Positions 1 to 11,195 of a DNA stretch of 64,000 nt are shown here, in pieces (within the stretch, counting starts at the first letter, position 1; each line of letters starts with the position of its first letter). The stretch comes from Limnephilus marmoratus (lineage: Eukaryota > Arthropoda > Insecta > Trichoptera > Limnephilidae). Below the pieces are notes generated by a model. The model was not told where the DNA came from and did no database searches. It was given only the letters and a program-made list of their open reading frames with translations. Made by a program: the position numbers and the translations under genes. The stretch is taken from positions 51,637,285 through 51,701,284 of the forward strand of contig OU862910.1 in the NCBI GenBank assembly GCA_917880885.1, read 5' to 3'.

Positions 1-339
1 TTTATTTTGAACAACACTAGCGATCAGTGGCGGCCGCTGCCCTGAAACCGTGGTGGTTCACTGATAATCCGTAACTATGAGATAACGATAAGCAACATTA
101 GGTAAAAATGATCCCACTAATCTTATTTGGAGAGAAGATCTATTTTAAGCTGTTTTCGAAGTGCGAAAACTTCCATATATCGCTTTTTAATTAAAATTTT
201 TATTTTTCGGTACTAAGAAAATAAAAACACAATACTATTTTTTCGTAAGTAAATCTTAAATTTCAACCCAAAAAACTCTTTTTTTTTACAATGTTTAATT
301 TATTTTATTTTATATTTCATAAAATAAAATATTTGAAAG

Positions 340-592
340 TAGTCTAAGAAGAATATACGACGCAAATGTGAATGGTAGAAGAAGTCGGGGACGCCCGAGG
401 AAGACATGGCACTAGCAAGTGAATCAGATACTTAAGTCGGGCCATGTCGAAAGTCGGAATAATACAAGAGAATGTATGAGACGATGTATGAATGTGAGTG
501 AGGCAAAGAGTGTGTGCCAAGACCGAGTTATTTGGCGGTCCGTCCTCTCTGCCTACCCCTGTGGGGAAACGGCGTGATGGTTGGTTAGTTAG
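340..592 (+). mobile_element. 3' fragment of an RTE-like LINE
   Basis: This stretch closely matches 24300-24545: both run from AAGAATATA through a Gly/Arg-rich coding remnant (a 'GRRSRGRPRKTW'-like reading) to a shared end GATGGTTRGTTAGTTA. The conserved end and the lost 5' part suggest a truncated non-LTR insertion. No intact ORF remains. The RTE assignment is by resemblance of the coding remnant and is an inference. Confidence 0.6.
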
Positions 593-609
593 TTTTATAT
601 TTCATTTTA

Positions 610-1010
610 AACAGGATACAAACAGTATTTATAAACAATGTATAAACAGCACGAGGGCAAAATTGTCAAAGTTACCTATAAAAAAATTGTATTCCTTAAT
701 GATCTGCGTTTTATAATCTAAAACACCAATCAATAAAAAAGCAAATATATGTAAAATTTAGGTAGTTGCTGTACCTTTTGATTAAAAAAAGAATTATTCA
801 GTTTGGTTAAGTATTTTGGCCTTAAATCAGAATTTAAGTTTGTATGATAAAGGCCGCCGGGTGGCACACCAAAATATCTTAATTTTTCATACATATGGCC
901 GGCGTTGCGCGCTGGCAATGTTTGGGATTTTCGATACAAAAACATAATTCGTTCCGCTTGCAATTGGCCTGCACACCGGACAGGGTAACTTCGCGCGGAA
1001 CTTTGAGAAT
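610..1010 (-). repeat. Dispersed repeat, pair with 43070-43375
   Basis: The minus-strand reading contains 'LNSDLRPKYLTKLNN', matched by 'LNLDFRPKLPIKLNN' in the copy near 43.1 kb. Both are followed by similar AT-rich DNA. The shared peptide suggests the degraded end of a transposon coding region, but the family is not recognised. The copies are diverged, so the insertions are old. Confidence 0.4.
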
Positions 1011-1449
1011 TTGCTCTCCCTGATTCATATTATATTATGCATTATATTGGTAGGTGATATTTTTAATGAAATTCATAGATTTTATATTTTTCGGTAAGAT
1101 ATTATAAAGTTATTTTAGACGATATAATTTACCAGTGCTGCACACAAACACACTGTTCAACCAGCCGCCCTTGGTAGCGACGCCCCTGACGACACATTTG
1201 TTAAGAATGTCGAACTATACACACCATTGCAATACGATAAACAACGATTCGGAAATAGTGTTGGGCATAATCGAAAAGTTATTTTTAGAACTAATCGTAA
1301 AAACGAGCGGCAATTTTAAAATTAGTTTTCTCCCCCTCGGAGATAAAAAACTTTTGCCTCCTATTCACACGACTGTGACCAACGAAAACAAAGGGAGACA
1401 TTTATTTACATCGGCATGTAAATCGAAAGATTTGAATTACTAAAATTCT
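1011..1449. other. No gene seen; unassigned DNA
   Basis: A 102-codon open frame (1135-1443, plus) lies here. It has no recognisable motif, no family resemblance and no exon-like splice context, so I do not call it a gene. It could be an old transposon remnant. Confidence 0.4.
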
Positions 1450-1744
1450 AAGATTGGCTTGTTTCACAGAATTCAAACATATCTTGTCATCAAATGCCAT
1501 TTAGCGCCATTTTGTTTTTTTTGACGCTAAATGCTGATTCTAAGTCCGTTTCAGCTTTAGAACAAATTGTGATCAGCAGAAGACGGCAAGTATCATATTA
1601 TTAAGCTGGTCAGCTTATTACAATTTGATAGAAAACTTAAACGCACCTTTATAGAACTGGCGTTTAAAGGGGACCTTTCAATTAAGCCAAAAAACAAAAT
1701 GGTGCTGAATGGTCATTTGAATTTCTGTGAAACAACTGAGCCTT
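1450..1744. mobile_element. Foldback MITE, family F
   Basis: The two ends are inverted copies: TTGTTTCACAGAATTC on the left and the reverse complement of TTGTTTCACAGAAATTC on the right. The inverted similarity continues inward through CCATTTTGTTTTTT and GATTCTA blocks almost to the centre. There is no coding capacity. The longer relative at 11890-12910 has similar ends around an AT-rich core, so this may be an internally deleted form. The target duplication is unclear. Confidence 0.65.
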
Positions 1745-1919
1745 AATAAGCACGGCAGATACTAGTGGTATAAGCGGGAAACTGGTGAATCACATAGACC
1801 TAGACAGAGAACCCAAACAAAACTTTGACCGGTCAGTGGTTGAGTGGGCAATGTGGGCATAGCTCTTGAGGCGATTTTTCGCAAAAACAGCGCTATATAA
1901 GTTGTCCAAATTTATTATT

Positions 1920-2090
1920 ATTATTATAGCGCTTGGGTCCCACTCGAGCGTAGCGTGTTCGATTCCTTGGCTGGCTAAGTCCTCCATCACAAGCAACGTT
2001 TTCGGCTTTCTGTGGTGGTAGTAGGAGATTTTCAAACATTGTTAGGGATATTCGTAACCCGGGAATGTTTGTCTTTCTTTAAAAAAAAAA
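1920..2090 (+). mobile_element. tRNA-derived SINE S2, 5'-truncated
   Basis: The segment from GCGCTTGGGTCCCAC through the B-box TGTTCGATTCC to the tail TTTGTCTTTCTTTAAAAA matches the fuller copy at 34900-35072 in the same orientation. The first part of the tRNA-like head (A box) is missing here and replaced by an ATT-rich run. Pol III B-box plus A-rich tail is typical of a SINE. Confidence 0.7.
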
Positions 2091-2869
2091 CAAAAAATCG
2101 ATTTCAGCATATCGATTTTTTTCTTCATTTAAATTTTTTTGGCAACTATAGGGTTAAAAAAAACTTTTAGAGACGGGTCTTGGACGCATTTTAATAGATG
2201 ACAGCTGATATTAACCCCTTAGCGATTTTTTTTCAAACTTGATCTGAAAGTTTCTTACTTTACTTTTTTTTTTACTCGATTTACTCGAAAACGAAAGCTC
2301 AAATAAAAAAGTTATGCCACTAAATCGACTCTAAATGTAATGTAGATTCACTAGTTTTTAGACACCATGTACCTAACCTACCCATATTTCGAAACCTATG
2401 GATTAATTAACTGAACGAAATTTAATCGAGCATGTATTTCGAAATAGATTTCTTTATTAGGTGCGCCAATCACTATTTGAAATAAATACAAAAATAGGCA
2501 TGATCGAATTAAGAACGCAACAACACATAACATGTTTATGAGAACATACTTAGGTAAATTAATCGATATAATTCGATTTTCGGTGCAAATTTCGATACGC
2601 TAATATTATTCAAAGTCGAAGATTACGGTAAATTCCGTTTATAAATGATTCTTATAAAAAACACAACCTACACGAAGAGTTCGTGTTTTGTATTCGATGA
2701 ATTAATTAATAACGTGTGCAATAAATTATTAGGTGCAATCTACTTTCAAATAGTTAACGCTGCAGTTCTTCCGACTGCAATTATTCGTGCATTCAATAAC
2801 ATTGTAAGTAAGACAACATCATTATAATTCATTTTGATAAACACTGACCAATGTACTACAGATAGTGGT
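2091..2869. other. AT-rich DNA without a gene
   Basis: No coding signal was found; a 60-codon frame at 2645-2827 has no motif. A short segment near 2337-2372 (GTAGATTCACTAGTTTT then GACACCATG) recurs at 51974-52019 and marks a further low-copy repeat. Confidence 0.4.
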
Positions 2870-3045
2870 AAATTCTTCCAATGTGGACTTGGTGAGACCA
2901 CCATTCTGAATCGAAAAGTTGCTTGAAATGGCTTTAACTGTGTTTTGTGACTAGATCTAAAGAGCTAGGTACTCGCTTCACCATCTTCTTAATTTTTCTA
3001 CCCCTTCAGTCTCAAAAGACAAGTAGTTACCCCAATTATTATAAA
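2870..3045 (+). mobile_element. SINE S1 body fragment
   Basis: It is a diverged copy of the S1 body at 3300-3560, sharing ACCACCATTCTGAAT, TGGCTTT..CTGTGTTT and the CCTTCAGTCTCA and CCCCAATT blocks. It lacks the tRNA-like head and a clean tail. An old truncated insertion. Confidence 0.5.
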
Positions 3046-3167
3046 TAAAATAAAATATATTTATTGAGTTAGTTTACATTATATTTTAATACGAAATGGT
3101 TACATTTCATTGTTTATAATATAATATTTTTACAGTGAGTAAAATAATATTTTTTAATTTTGGTATT

Positions 3168-3582
3168 GACGGCCGGCGTAGTGCAGCGGTAAGGCCCTTG
3201 ACTCGCATTCCGAAGGTCGCGGGATCGAATCCCGGCGTGGCAAATAAATTTCATTTGATTAATTTGTGTATTTCACAATTTATTCATTTAAAATAATATA
3301 TAGTATATTTGCGGCACGTTCCGGAGGGGAAGATACTCTCAGTATCGCCCTGGTGTAAGACCACCATTCAGAATTGAAACGTTGCCTGAAGTGGCTTTCG
3401 CCGTGTTTGGTGACCAGATCTGAATAGCCAGGTACTTCCCCACCTTCCTCTTCCCTATCTCCTTCCCTCCCCACTACCTTCAGCCTCACAACATACCCCA
3501 ATTGGGGATGCCATAGTCTCACTGGCTCCAGACGGGAGCAGTTGGGACTCTTGTGCGGTATTTATGTAAAAAAAAATATATA
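3168..3582 (+). mobile_element. SINE S1, near full-length with tRNA-like head
   Basis: The head (about 3170-3240) reads like a tRNA. An A-box-like GTAGTGCAGCGGTAAGG is followed by the B-box GGGATCGAATCCC. An AT-rich linker and a conserved body follow (GCGGCACGTTCCGGAGG to GTGCGGTATTTATG), with an A-rich tail near 3568. Body copies recur at 2870, 11085, 39185 and, inverted, at 43930. The tRNA-like fold is imperfect, with a mismatched acceptor stem, so a functional tRNA is unlikely. Confidence 0.7.
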
Positions 3583-4146
3583 TCCCTTTATCCGCCGCAC
3601 TTTCAAGCACTTATTATGGAAGTTACACTTCGTTTCAACAATTTACTAAAAGAAACAACTATTTACATGAACAAAATAGGTCATTTATTTATTTTTTTTA
3701 TTTCATAAATTTTTTATTAGTTAGAGATATTTGTTTTTTTTTTGGCTACACACTGGGCTCATGCCCGTGTTATGGTAGTCGTATATATAATATTTATTTA
3801 AATTAATACAAATACTATTTTATTAAAACAGATGAATCATTATTATTTTTTTCAACAGAGTGCATCTCAAAAATCGCTCCTCAAAAATACACAAAATTTA
3901 AGGTCCACATAACCCGATAATCATAAAACTCATAGCTAATCGTGCCCCCTAAGATCGGTTTAGAGATTAATCGAAGTTGGTGAAATCTTAACACTCTAAT
4001 TTACAGTGAATACAAGTGTTGAAATCAACAACTGTGAAGTGTCAAGTGTCAAATTGTTACCTACAAACCAACCTTCTATTCAAATCCCCGTAAACATACC
4101 TGTGCGAAGACAATTTATATTACACTTTATTCCAACTAGACCATCG
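3583..4146. other. AT-rich DNA without a gene
   Basis: No coding, RNA or repeat signal was recognised. A 68-codon frame at 4006-4212 runs into the tRNA-like segment and shows no motif. Confidence 0.35.
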
Positions 4147-4245
4147 GTGGTTGATAGCACAGCGGTGAGCGCATCGGCCAAGGGATCCAGAGGTCCACGG
4201 TTCGAACCCTAGTAACACTGAAGTTTTCTTTTTTTTTTTTTTTTT
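4147..4245 (+). mobile_element. tRNA-derived SINE head or tRNA pseudogene
   Basis: An A-box-like TAGCACAGCGGTG lies about 45 bases before a perfect B-box GGTTCGAACCC, followed by a T-run that would stop Pol III. The acceptor ends do not pair well, so this is more likely a SINE head or pseudogene than a working tRNA. It sits just upstream of the intact LINE. Confidence 0.5.
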
Positions 4246-4368
4246 GGGTTTTTTGTTTTTTTTCTTTGTATTGAGTGATACGAATTTTGCAGATCAGTCA
4301 AATTCAGACGCTATTACTAAGTAAATAAAAACAATAACTTTAATCTTTTTAAACCATAACCATTCACA

Positions 4369-5133
4369 ATGGCAAATTCTAGCAAAGTGCAAACTAGATC
4401 AAAACTTACTGAGACACCACCACAAACTAATGCCGGTGAAGAGCATTATGAAAAATTTATGAAATATATAGACAAAAAGATGGACGAAATTAAGCAACAA
4501 TTATTCAAAAAAATAGAACAAGAGACAGTAAATATAAAGAAAAATCTAGAATCCGAAATGTTAGAATTAAAAAAAAGTGTCGACTTCATAAGCAGTCAAT
4601 ATGATGACATCTCAATTAAGGTTGACAATATACTTCAAATAAACAAAAAGGTAGAAATCTTAGAAGAAGCAAATATCAACAAAGAAAACAGAATTACTAA
4701 TCTAGAAACTCGACTGGCCGAAATCGAACAGGCTAGTATGAGCCACAACTGGGCGGAGTTTGCTGGTATAGTTACACTGCCAAATGAAGAACCACTGGAC
4801 ACCATAAACAGAGTATTTAAGGAGATACAGGTAAACATCGAACCTCACAAAATAAAAAAAATAATCCGTTATCAAAATCGAACACAGAAAATGGAGGACC
4901 GAGCATACAGGTACAAAGTTCAACTCCAAGATGAGGAAGCACAGCAGACAGTTTTGAACTCCCGCAAGAACGCAAGAGAGAAGAACGTATTTGTAGGTGA
5001 ACTATTAACCCCTTACTACAAAGAGCTACTATGGAAGACCAAGCAAAAAGCCAAAGATAATAATTATCTATATACATGGTTCAAAAACAATAAAATCCTT
5101 ACTAAAAAAATTCTGACCATAGTTCTAAAATAA
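4369..5133 (+). CDS. LINE ORF1 protein, coiled-coil RNA-binding type
   Basis: This is a 254-residue protein, presumably the nucleic-acid chaperone partner of ORF2 in the retrotransposition particle. The first ~25 residues are polar. Residues about 30-125 are Lys/Glu-rich with heptad-like hydrophobics, as in a coiled coil. A C-terminal domain follows, in which 'VFVGELLTPYYKELLW' and 'YTWFKNNKIL' resemble the C-terminal domain of many insect LINE ORF1 proteins. No CCHC zinc knuckles are present, unlike classical Jockey gag. The ATG is preceded by CACA and is the first in frame after the leader. Its position before an RT ORF supports the call. The RNA-binding role is inferred from the family. 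Confidence 0.82.
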   Translation: MANSSKVQTRSKLTETPPQTNAGEEHYEKFMKYIDKKMDEIKQQLFKKIEQETVNIKKNLESEMLELKKSVDFISSQYDDISIKVDNILQINKKVEILEEANINKENRITNLETRLAEIEQASMSHNWAEFAGIVTLPNEEPLDTINRVFKEIQVNIEPHKIKKIIRYQNRTQKMEDRAYRYKVQLQDEEAQQTVLNSRKNAREKNVFVGELLTPYYKELLWKTKQKAKDNNYLYTWFKNNKILTKKILTIVLK

Positions 5134-5229
5134 TAAACATTAAACATGTCGGCGATTTACAGCTTATTAACTGACTAGTACATTATTACTAACTATTTGT
5201 TCTACCCATATGTATATTAGCCCGATATT

Positions 5230-8196
5230 ATGGATTTTTTATTGGATCAAGAACTAAGTGACAAGGAAATCAATATCAATATAGATGACCCATCAATATG
5301 CAATGAATTCTTGAACCATTCTGCTCTCTCTATATACTGTATGAATATAAGATGCCTAAAAAAAAATTTTGATGATACTGTAGCTGTTCTCGACTCTATT
5401 CAACACAGATTTAGTATTATTGTTTTTAGTGAAGCTTGGTTAAAAGATGCAATCAATATTCCAAGTATTACTGGGTATTCTTCACACAGCACCAAAAAAA
5501 ACTATTTACAAAACGATGGTGTTGTTGTTTACACCCGGAATGATGTTATTGTTTCTGTTGAAGAAATAGCTATTCCACATGCTAACTGTCTTAAATTACA
5601 ACTATCTGATAATACATGTGTTATAGCGGTTTATAGATCTCCTTCTCAAACACATCTTGATAACTTTCTTGACCACCTGAACAATTTACTCCGTTCTGTA
5701 TCAGCACTGAACCACGAAGTGATTTTATGTGGTGATATAAATATAAATATTTTGGAAATGAACTGCTCAAAAAGCGAACAATACCTTTCTCTGCTGATTT
5801 ACCACGGTTTAAAACCATTTATTATTTCACCAACTAGAGTCACTTCAAAAACTGAGAGTTGTATTGACCACATTATGGTCAAGTCAAAAGATGATCCTCA
5901 GAGTGCTGTATTCAGGACCAGCATCACAGACCATTTCGCTACGATATTGAGATATCCTAAATCTATAATAACGAAATCAAAACAAATAGACGTAAAGCTT
6001 AAACTAACTGTGGATAATGACCTGCTAAATTCAAGACTGAAAGAAGAAACATGGAATACCGTTTTATTTGCAAATGATGTCAATACAGCAGCTGATAATT
6101 TCATAAAGTGCCTAAAATTACACATTGAAAATTGCTCATCTATAAAGAGAATCTATAGTAATAAAAATTACTTGAAACCATGGATAACTTCTGGAATTAT
6201 TGACTGCCTCATAAGACGTGACAAATTACACAAGAGTTGTCGCAAAGAACCAAATAATATTGAACTGTTTGCATATTATAAAAGATATAGAAATTGGTGT
6301 TCTAAAATTGTTAAAACGATCAAACAGTCATATTATAAAAGGAAACTTCAAGAGGTTAAAGGAAACATAAAGCAAGAATGGAAAATAATAAAACAAGCAT
6401 TGGATATGCAAAAGGAATCGGTGCCAATAAATAAACTGAAAATAAAAAATAACACTGTTTCTATAAATGATAATCCAATGCTCATCACTAACCATGTAAA
6501 TGATTTTTTTAGTGATATAGGTCAAAATTTTGCTAATCTTTTGTGCAGTGCAAATAACACCAGTGAAGAATGTTTAATCAAAAATTGCAATCCAACACAA
6601 TCTATAGAAAATGCCTGTTTTGAATTCAATCCAACGAATTGTAATGAAGTTTTAAAGGTGATTAATGAGCTAAAATCAGGTTTTTCGAGTGGAAATGACG
6701 GTATAAGTGCAATGGTCTACAAACAAAATGCTTCTGAACTAGTTATACCTATTACACACATTGTAAATGTTAGCTTTGAGAATGGCTTATTCCCTGATCA
6801 CTGCAAAAATGCTAAAATTATTCCTTTGTTTAAAGGAGGGGATAATACAGACGTCAATAACTATCGACCTATATCCCTGCTAAACACCCTATCAAAAATT
6901 ATAGAGAAGTTAGCTAAAATTAGGTTGATGTCTTATGTAAAAAGATATGAAATTCTTTCAGATAATCAGTTTGGCTTTCGAGAGAACATGGGAACTAGTG
7001 ATGCTGCATTAAAAATGATAACCACAGTCGTAGAAGCTCTGGATACTGGCAATAAAGCCATGGCTGTCTTCTTAGACTTGTCTAAGGCATTTGATACCGT
7101 ATCCCACGGTTTACTATTAAAAAAACTCAGTTCAATGGGTATTGTTAATAAAGCTCTAGATTGGTTCAGAACTTATCTTGAAAATAGAACACAAAGAGTA
7201 ATGATTAATGATCATATTAGTTCAAACAAATCAATTGTATATGGTGTTCCTCAGGGTAGTGTTCTGGGTCCAATTTTATTTTTGTTATATATTAATGACC
7301 TCTGTAAACTGCCATTTTCTGGTTCTTCAATTGTATTTGCAGATGACACTGTTTTAGTGTTTGCTGGTGATACTTGGGATGATACGTATGCTAAGTGCGA
7401 GGCAGGATTAAGGGCAGTCAAAAATTGGCTTGATCAAAACTTGTTAACCTTAAACATGAGCAAAACTAAATATATTACTTTTAGTATTTCTTCTGTAAAT
7501 CAACCATCTTTGGACCGCTCTTTAAAAATACATTGTTGTGTACAGGAGTGTAATTGTCAATCTTTGGAAAGAGTAGACAATATCAAATATCTTGGCTTAA
7601 TTATTGATAAAAATTTAAAATGGAACAATCATATTACTATATTAACAAAAAAAATAAGAAAGCTAGCCTATATCTTCAAGACTCTAAGAAATATATTGGA
7701 CAAAATTACACTAAGAACTGTATACTATGCTCTTGTTCAATCAATGCTTTCATATAACGTTATTTGTTGGGGTTCTTGCCATAAGACTACTCTAGAGCCT
7801 TTAAATATTGCACAAAAATTAATTTTAAAAATAATTTTCAAGAAAAGTTTTATGTATTCATCACAGATACTATATAGCGAAAGCAAAATTATGACAATAA
7901 GGCAGTTGTACATAATACAGGCTCTCTGTAAATTTTTCAACAACATTATCACTGCGAAAAGATCTCAACAAGTGCGCATCACTAGATTGGGCTCTTCTTT
8001 AATGTATCAGCCGGTACATACCAAAACATCCTTTGGACAAAGAAGTTTTTCATATAAAGCTCCGTTGCTTTATAATATGCTCAATGAAAAAATAAAAACT
8101 ATTGGTACATTACATTTATTCAAGAAAATGGTCAAAATATGTATAATAACTGAGAGTGATGGTTTTGGATTACCCATGTTGTCGCTTGTATCATAA
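5230..8196 (+). CDS. LINE ORF2: endonuclease and reverse transcriptase
   Basis: This 988-residue protein nicks target DNA and copies its own RNA from the nick. The N-terminal APE-type endonuclease shows Asn39, Glu68 (SEAWL), YRSP at 135-138, GDININ at 168-173, Asp213-His214 and TDH at 233-235, so its catalytic set looks complete. The reverse transcriptase follows. It has NNYRPISLLNTLSKIIEKL, FLDLSKAFD at 614-622, VPQGSVLGP and the FADD catalytic box at 703-706. The C-terminal part carries the usual 'LGLIIDKNLKWNNHI' and 'YALVQSMLSYNVICWG' blocks. There is no RNase H domain. It lies 96 bp after ORF1 in the same orientation. The absence of stops or frameshifts argues that the copy is young. Confidence 0.93.
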   Translation: MDFLLDQELSDKEININIDDPSICNEFLNHSALSIYCMNIRCLKKNFDDTVAVLDSIQHRFSIIVFSEAWLKDAINIPSITGYSSHSTKKNYLQNDGVVVYTRNDVIVSVEEIAIPHANCLKLQLSDNTCVIAVYRSPSQTHLDNFLDHLNNLLRSVSALNHEVILCGDININILEMNCSKSEQYLSLLIYHGLKPFIISPTRVTSKTESCIDHIMVKSKDDPQSAVFRTSITDHFATILRYPKSIITKSKQIDVKLKLTVDNDLLNSRLKEETWNTVLFANDVNTAADNFIKCLKLHIENCSSIKRIYSNKNYLKPWITSGIIDCLIRRDKLHKSCRKEPNNIELFAYYKRYRNWCSKIVKTIKQSYYKRKLQEVKGNIKQEWKIIKQALDMQKESVPINKLKIKNNTVSINDNPMLITNHVNDFFSDIGQNFANLLCSANNTSEECLIKNCNPTQSIENACFEFNPTNCNEVLKVINELKSGFSSGNDGISAMVYKQNASELVIPITHIVNVSFENGLFPDHCKNAKIIPLFKGGDNTDVNNYRPISLLNTLSKIIEKLAKIRLMSYVKRYEILSDNQFGFRENMGTSDAALKMITTVVEALDTGNKAMAVFLDLSKAFDTVSHGLLLKKLSSMGIVNKALDWFRTYLENRTQRVMINDHISSNKSIVYGVPQGSVLGPILFLLYINDLCKLPFSGSSIVFADDTVLVFAGDTWDDTYAKCEAGLRAVKNWLDQNLLTLNMSKTKYITFSISSVNQPSLDRSLKIHCCVQECNCQSLERVDNIKYLGLIIDKNLKWNNHITILTKKIRKLAYIFKTLRNILDKITLRTVYYALVQSMLSYNVICWGSCHKTTLEPLNIAQKLILKIIFKKSFMYSSQILYSESKIMTIRQLYIIQALCKFFNNIITAKRSQQVRITRLGSSLMYQPVHTKTSFGQRSFSYKAPLLYNMLNEKIKTIGTLHLFKKMVKICIITESDGFGLPMLSLVS

Positions 8197-8520
8197 ATCA
8201 TTCTGGAATTCAGCTATATTTCATACAATCCAAATTTAATAACTTAACTTATATATTATTATGTACTTTTTAATTTGCTTATTGTTATAGTATCTAATTT
8301 GCTTATTGTTATGTTATCTTTAATTTGCTTATTGTTATATTTTTTTTATATGTTTATAATTATATTTTTATTTAGTTCATATGTATGTTTTTTGTTTAAA
8401 TTACAATGTAAAACTGCATATCTCGATACAGGAATGCCCTAGTGAGATATGCAGCTTATGTTTCTCATGTACTTCTTATTTTTTTTTTCAATAAATAAAT
8501 AAATAAATAAATAAATATAC

Positions 8521-9688
8521 TAAATAAAAATTATGAAATATTTAAAAGTAAGTGAAAAATAAAGAGAAAAAAAGATCATATTTTAAAGAAAAGTAGAAAT
8601 AAAAATGAAAATTCAAATTAAAAAGGTTCTTAGTTTGGGTAAACTAAGTAATCAATGCGTATTTAGAATGAAACGAAACTCGCGCAAATGTTAAACCACA
8701 CAAAAAAATTAAAATGGCGGCAAAATCGATTTATAAGGGAAACTGATTGAATAAAATTAGAATTGTAAGTTGTAATGCATCTTTTACCGTTAGTTAAATA
8801 TATAATTTAGCAAGAATATTTGCCTTTCATTGTTTAAATATTTTTCCAGTGGTATAACATTTTTTTTTACATTTTTAATCCCCTATTAAGCTGATCTATT
8901 TTTCTCAAATGCGGCAACCTAATAATTAGAATTATTCTAAACGGGGATATCATCTGAGAGTGGTTAACAGTTGTGACTTTTGTGCCAACACAACGTCACG
9001 TAAAGAAACTAAAATTAATAAATAACTGAGCTTTATTTTGAAAATAAGGGTAAGTATATTTACCTTGGCATTTCAGCTTTTTGTAACATATCCAAAATTT
9101 AACTGGCATCTTTTAAACTTCACACAAACTTCAGTTAAAAACTGATCAAAACCAGCTTAATTGACGACACAAACAATCGTGGGCGGCATATAGTGCATCA
9201 CCCACGGAATCAGATTAATAACTGGCGAACAATTTATCGGTTGACACACACAGACAGTACAGCTGAAGACGAAAACGGCGTGCGCGGATTAAAAAATAAT
9301 GGGCGATAGTCTTGTCGAACTTGGCCATAAGCACGCACCACTAGTCACTAGTCACCAGAGCCGTGATGAAAAGCAAAACAATCATAACATAATACCAATC
9401 TATACGTGCTGTATTGATATGTGACGTGTACGTGTGATGCACGTTTGGACGTATTGCATACTAAACATTTTTGTTGAAAGATTTAACGCTGCCTGAATGT
9501 TAAAGACTCCAATGAGCTTCTTGCACGATCATTTTTTGGTTCGGAAAGATTTTTAAGGGATTTTTAACCACTCGGACCCGTAAGCATGTTGTCACTATAA
9601 TATAACATTACCAGACATATATATGACGTATGAGGCATACCTGACTCATGAAGAAGGCCAGATGATATGACACCAAAAAATAGGACTA
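8521..9688. other. AT-rich DNA without a gene
   Basis: No open frame of note and no clear terminal repeats were found. A few diffuse features (TCACTAGTCACTAG near 9345-9357, CACACACAGACAG near 9245) are simple sequence. Confidence 0.4.
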
Positions 9689-10172
9689 AAGCCGAATTTA
9701 CATTATGCAACTAGTTGCATGCATTTTTTTCAGCATGTAATTATTAACCCCACTAGGGTTCGTCTGTATCGGGGTATTGTATCATATATCTGTATCCTGT
9801 ATCATATTCCAAATAATTACATGACACGAAAAGTTTGTGTAATTGCGCAAATGTGCAACCTTTAGTATCACATCAACTACGTCACCATCAACATCTAAAC
9901 TTTTTTCTGCAATGCACAATGTTGTTGTACACAACTCTCACGCAGTTATAAGGAACACACACGTCCGCTCAACTGAAATGGTTTCGCAACACTAGTTGCA
10001 TCAAATTTTTACACTACACAATTAGTTGCTTACCGTAGTGTTGCCGTAATTCTTCTAATTTTGTGACAAATGCATGCATCACGAGACTATACGCTTACAC
10101 GTGAAATTAGCAGTGCAACTACTGTCATGAAACAACTTCTCAGAAACTAATTGCGCAATGTTTATTAGGCTT
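9689..10172. mobile_element. MITE with AAGCC termini and TA target site
   Basis: The left end AAGCCGAATTTACATT and the reverse complement of the right end, AAGCCTAATAAACATT, are imperfect inverted repeats continuing with GCAA.TAGTT. TA dinucleotides flank the 484-bp element on both sides. It is non-coding. The TA flanks fit a Tc1/mariner-driven MITE, but the short duplication makes the superfamily uncertain. Confidence 0.5.
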
Positions 10173-10374
10173 TAAAGAAAGACATGTTTATTTGTAATTT
10201 TTAATACTCTCATTATTACATGAATTTAACAATCAAGTCACATATTTACAATTAATGCAATTTTATACAGTGTTACACGACTTCGGGCATTTTTAACCAG
10301 TAATTTTATGCGTAAGTGAACAAAGCTCCCAGAAGCCCATAGTTTTTGAATACAACATTAAAGGGAAAACATAA

Positions 10375-11065
10375 TGCCGAGTCAATAGCTTTAAAGATCT
10401 CGGTATCGTCTTTGATCCCAAACTGACATTCTCGGATCATATATCACGGCTCACTCCAGCATGCTACAAACTCCTGGGTTTCATCATCAGAATATGTAAG
10501 CAATTTGATGACCCAGATGCAATGATAGCCATGTTTGATGGAGTCATAAGAAGTAAGCTGGAGTATGCCAGTGGTGTGTGGACTCCACACCAAGCGAAAT
10601 ATATTAATATGCTGGAACAAATTCAGAAAAAGTTCTTTAGGTATGTCTATATGCGGATGCATGGAACGTACCCGAGAATCATGCACCATATGGAATTACT
10701 TGAGGCAACAAATAGATTTAGCTTGGAAACTAGACGTTATGCAAAAATCTTGCAATTCTTAGTTTTAACATAATCCATAATCGTATTGACAGCCCATTCC
10801 TCTTGGAATGTTATGGCTTATACGTGCCTGAAAATTTCAGCCGTAGTCAAAATACCACACGGCAGAACAGATATTCTAGCACAGCATAGCATGACAAGAG
10901 GAATGATGCTGTTGAACGAAATATCGGAAACACTAGATATATATAACTCTTCTTTAGATAGCCTTAAGATTTTTTGTATAATAATCATCTTCCTAGGTGT
11001 TAAGACTGTCAAAATGAGAAAATTGTACAGTAATTGGATAAAAATCTGTTGTACAATTTAAAACA
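10375..11065 (+). pseudogene. Broken LINE reverse transcriptase C-terminus
   Basis: Reading the frames in turn gives typical post-RT motifs. 'LTPACYKLLGFIIRICK' and 'SKLEYASGVWTPHQAKYINMLEQIQKKFFRYVY' lie before 10773. Frame-shifted 'ECYGLYVPENFSRSQN' lies after 10795. Several stops and at least one frameshift make it non-functional. The 5' part of the element is absent. The pattern resembles fragments at 41942-42180 and 42640-42870. Confidence 0.75.
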
Positions 11066-11084
11066 AAAAAAATAAATTGTTCCA

Positions 11085-11195
11085 CGTTCCTATCCCTCTC
11101 CTACCCCATCTCCTGTTCCTATCCCTTACATCCAGTCTCACAACATACCTCAATTGGGGATGTCATAGTCCCATTGGGTCCAGGCAGCTAAGACA
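11085..11195 (+). mobile_element. SINE S1 3' body fragment
   Basis: It shares the pyrimidine-rich block, CAGTCTCACAACATACC and CAATTGGGGATG with the S1 copy at 3480-3540. It lacks the head and joins the degenerate LINE fragment directly. Confidence 0.5.

Larger units (their letters stand above)
4250..8520 (+). mobile_element. Full-length non-LTR retrotransposon (LINE 1)
   Basis: The element has a short 5' leader, ORF1 (4369-5133), a 96-bp spacer, ORF2 with endonuclease and reverse transcriptase (5230-8196), a 3' UTR and an (AATA)n-type tail near 8492-8517. Both ORFs are uninterrupted, which suggests a recent, possibly mobile copy. The 3' UTR holds three to four repeats of a ~20-25-bp unit (TTTGCTTATTGTTAT). 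It also has a hairpin with arms CTGCATATCTC and GAGATATGCAG. The exact 5' end and target duplication were not resolved. The layout fits the Jockey/CR1 group; the clade was not tested. Confidence 0.88.

Noticed and set aside
1135..1443. 102-codon open frame as a small gene
   Set aside because: No recognisable domain, no splice or promoter support, and the surroundings are repeats.
3170..3240. Functional tRNA gene
   Set aside because: The A and B boxes fit, but acceptor-stem pairing is poor and the segment is the head of a SINE with body and tail.
4147..4225. Functional tRNA gene at the perfect B-box
   Set aside because: No convincing acceptor stem or 3' end; best read as a SINE head or pseudogene.
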